From Fluviirhizobium alvei (GTDB lineage: Bacteria > Pseudomonadota > Alphaproteobacteria > Rhizobiales > Rhizobiaceae), in the NCBI RefSeq assembly GCF_030551875.1, contig NZ_JAUOZU010000003.1:124001-188000 (forward strand): a DNA stretch of 64,000 bases. The letters are read 5' to 3'. Under the pieces are notes generated by a model. That model had not been told where the DNA came from. It ran no database searches and was given only the letters and a program-made list of their open reading frames with translations. Below, piece after piece: positions 62,816-64,000 of the stretch (positions are counted from its first letter, which is position 1; each line of letters opens with the position of its first letter). The position numbers and the translations under genes are program-made.

Positions 62816-64000
62816 ATGGCTGCAGACCTCTTCCCCCTCGGCGAAGACAAAACCGAATATCGCAAGCTCACCTCGGACCATGTTTCGGTCGATATGTTCA
62901 AGGGCCAGCCGGTCCTGACCGTCGAGCCCGAAGGCATGCGGCTTCTGGCCGAGACGGCATTCGGCGACATCAACCACCTGCTTCGCGCCGATCACCTCAA
63001 GCAGCTCGCTTCGATCATGGAAGATCCGGAAGCGACCCCGAACGATCGGTTCGTCGCCTATGACCTCCTGAAAAACGCCAACATCGCCGCCGGCGGCGTG
63101 CTGCCGATGTGCCAGGATACCGGCACCGCCATCATCATGGGCAAGAAGGGCCGCCGCGTCTGGACAGAAGGCGGCGATTACGAAGCCCTCGCCCACGGCG
63201 TCATGGATGCCTATCTCAAGAAGAACCTGCGCTACTCGCAGCTGGCGCCGATCTCGATGTTCGAGGAAAAGAACACCAAGAACAATCTGCCGGCCCAGAT
63301 CGACATCTACGAAGAGGGCGAGGACGAATATGAATTCCTGTTCGTCGCCAAGGGTGGCGGCTCGGCCAACAAGACCTACCTCTATCAGGGCACGCCGTCG
63401 CTTCTGACCCATGACCGTATGGTCAACTTCATCAGGGAAAAGATCCTCACGCTCGGCACCGCAGCCTGTCCCCCCTACCACCTGGCGGTGGTGATCGGCG
63501 GCACCTCGGCCGAAATGAACCTGAAGACGGTCAAGCTTGCCTCGACCCACTATCTCGACGAGCTGCCGACCGAAGGTTCGGAAAGCGGCCACGCCTTCCG
63601 CGATCTCGAGATGGAAAAGGAAATCCACAAGCTCACCCAGCAGATGGGTGTCGGCGCCCAGTTCGGCGGCAAGTATTTCTGTCATGACGTGCGCGTCATC
63701 CGCCTGCCGCGCCACGGTGCCTCGCTGCCGATCGGCCTCGGCGTCAGCTGTTCCGCCGACCGCCAGGCCAAGGGCAAGATCACCAAGGACGGAATCTTCC
63801 TCGAAGCGCTGGAAACCAATCCGTCGAAATACATGCCGGATATCGACGAGAAGCATCTCTCCGACGATGTGGTGAAGGTCGACCTCAACCGCCCGATGGC
63901 GGAGATTCTGGCCGAACTCAGCAAATACCCGATCAAGACGCGTCTTTCGCTCACCGGTCCGATCATTGTTGCCCGCGATCTGGCCCATGCGAAGATCCGC
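62816..64000 (+). CDS. Class I fumarate hydratase, 3' end outside window
   Basis: At least 395 residues of a [4Fe-4S]-dependent fumarase (FumA/FumB type), open at the window end; about 150 more residues are expected. The three cluster cysteines are C99 in PMCQDTG, C218 in TAACPPYH and C312 in VSCSAD, matching the E. coli ligands at a constant offset of six. AAAGG precedes the ATG. With fumC 508 bases upstream, the organism has an oxygen-sensitive and a stable fumarase side by side. The cluster would be supplied by SUF. Confidence 0.93.
   Translation, partial: MAADLFPLGEDKTEYRKLTSDHVSVDMFKGQPVLTVEPEGMRLLAETAFGDINHLLRADHLKQLASIMEDPEATPNDRFVAYDLLKNANIAAGGVLPMCQDTGTAIIMGKKGRRVWTEGGDYEALAHGVMDAYLKKNLRYSQLAPISMFEEKNTKNNLPAQIDIYEEGEDEYEFLFVAKGGGSANKTYLYQGTPSLLTHDRMVNFIREKILTLGTAACPPYHLAVVIGGTSAEMNLKTVKLASTHYLDELPTEGSESGHAFRDLEMEKEIHKLTQQMGVGAQFGGKYFCHDVRVIRLPRHGASLPIGLGVSCSADRQAKGKITKDGIFLEALETNPSKYMPDIDEKHLSDDVVKVDLNRPMAEILAELSKYPIKTRLSLTGPIIVARDLAHAKIR

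Overview
The window is a GC-rich alphaproteobacterial chromosome segment, most likely from a member of the Rhizobiaceae (Rhizobium/Agrobacterium relatives). The evidence is the gene order (cysteine desulfurase-sufB-sufC-sufD-sufS-MIP18-sufA; anmK/tyrS divergent; gph/rpiA/DUF2059/gor), frequent TTG and GTG starts, the fused MoeA/MocA-type protein, and intergenic palindromic and mosaic repeats of the kind common in that family. The genus cannot be fixed from sequence alone. I saw no tRNA, rRNA, CRISPR array, prophage or full insertion sequence.

Layout. 0.1-2.8 kb: CPBP protease, TerC, a PhnA-type protein and a frameshifted flagellar-rod-like gene. 2.8-10.8 kb: the SUF iron-sulfur operon, all on the minus strand. 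It is split between sufB and sufC by about 1.06 kb holding a small GIY-YIG nuclease gene and three head-to-head pairs of near-identical palindromes. 11-16.7 kb: hydrolase, AraC regulator, PEBP, patatin, anmK and tyrS. 16.8-17.1 kb: a second palindrome cluster with a different stem. 17.1-26.1 kb: AsmA-like giant, bcp, DUF455, M23 peptidase, LysE, DEAD-box helicase, NUDIX. 26.1-31.8 kb: a structured inverted-repeat element, two LprI-domain periplasmic proteins that overlap by one base, TfoX-like, TonB receptor. 31.9-41.6 kb: MoeA/MocA fusion, nadE, SbtA-like permease, YdcH, OxyR-like regulator, DUF1003 and hemerythrin genes whose stop codons flank a 267-bp MITE-like element, a TetR/quinone-reductase pair, GFA protein. 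41.8-48.5 kb: an accessory island of four secreted RTX calcium-binding proteins (three with few neighbours of known role, one very large) plus two gene fragments, next to aroG. 48.7-56.8 kb: aroG, ABC-F, hydrolase, gor, DUF2059, rpiA, gph. 56.9-64 kb: L,D-transpeptidase, an unknown periplasmic protein, fumC, a small secreted protein and a class I fumarase cut by the window edge.

How the parts fit. Several genes serve iron, sulfur and redox balance: SUF assembly, a heme-type TonB receptor, bcp, gor, an OxyR-like regulator lacking the peroxide cysteines, a TetR/NemR-type operator with a quinone reductase, and an iron-sulfur fumarase beside an iron-free one. Housekeeping genes are interleaved with small non-coding mobile-looking elements, all sitting in intergenic gaps or at convergent gene ends.

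Most unusual points: the GIY-YIG gene bracketed by REPIN-like palindrome pairs inside the suf operon; the 267-bp TA-flanked element inserted in the overlapping stop codons of two convergent genes so that both remain intact; reciprocal fragments of an RTX gene and aroG that record an old tandem duplication; and a perfect OxyR-type half-site just before an OxyR-like gene that lacks the redox cysteines.
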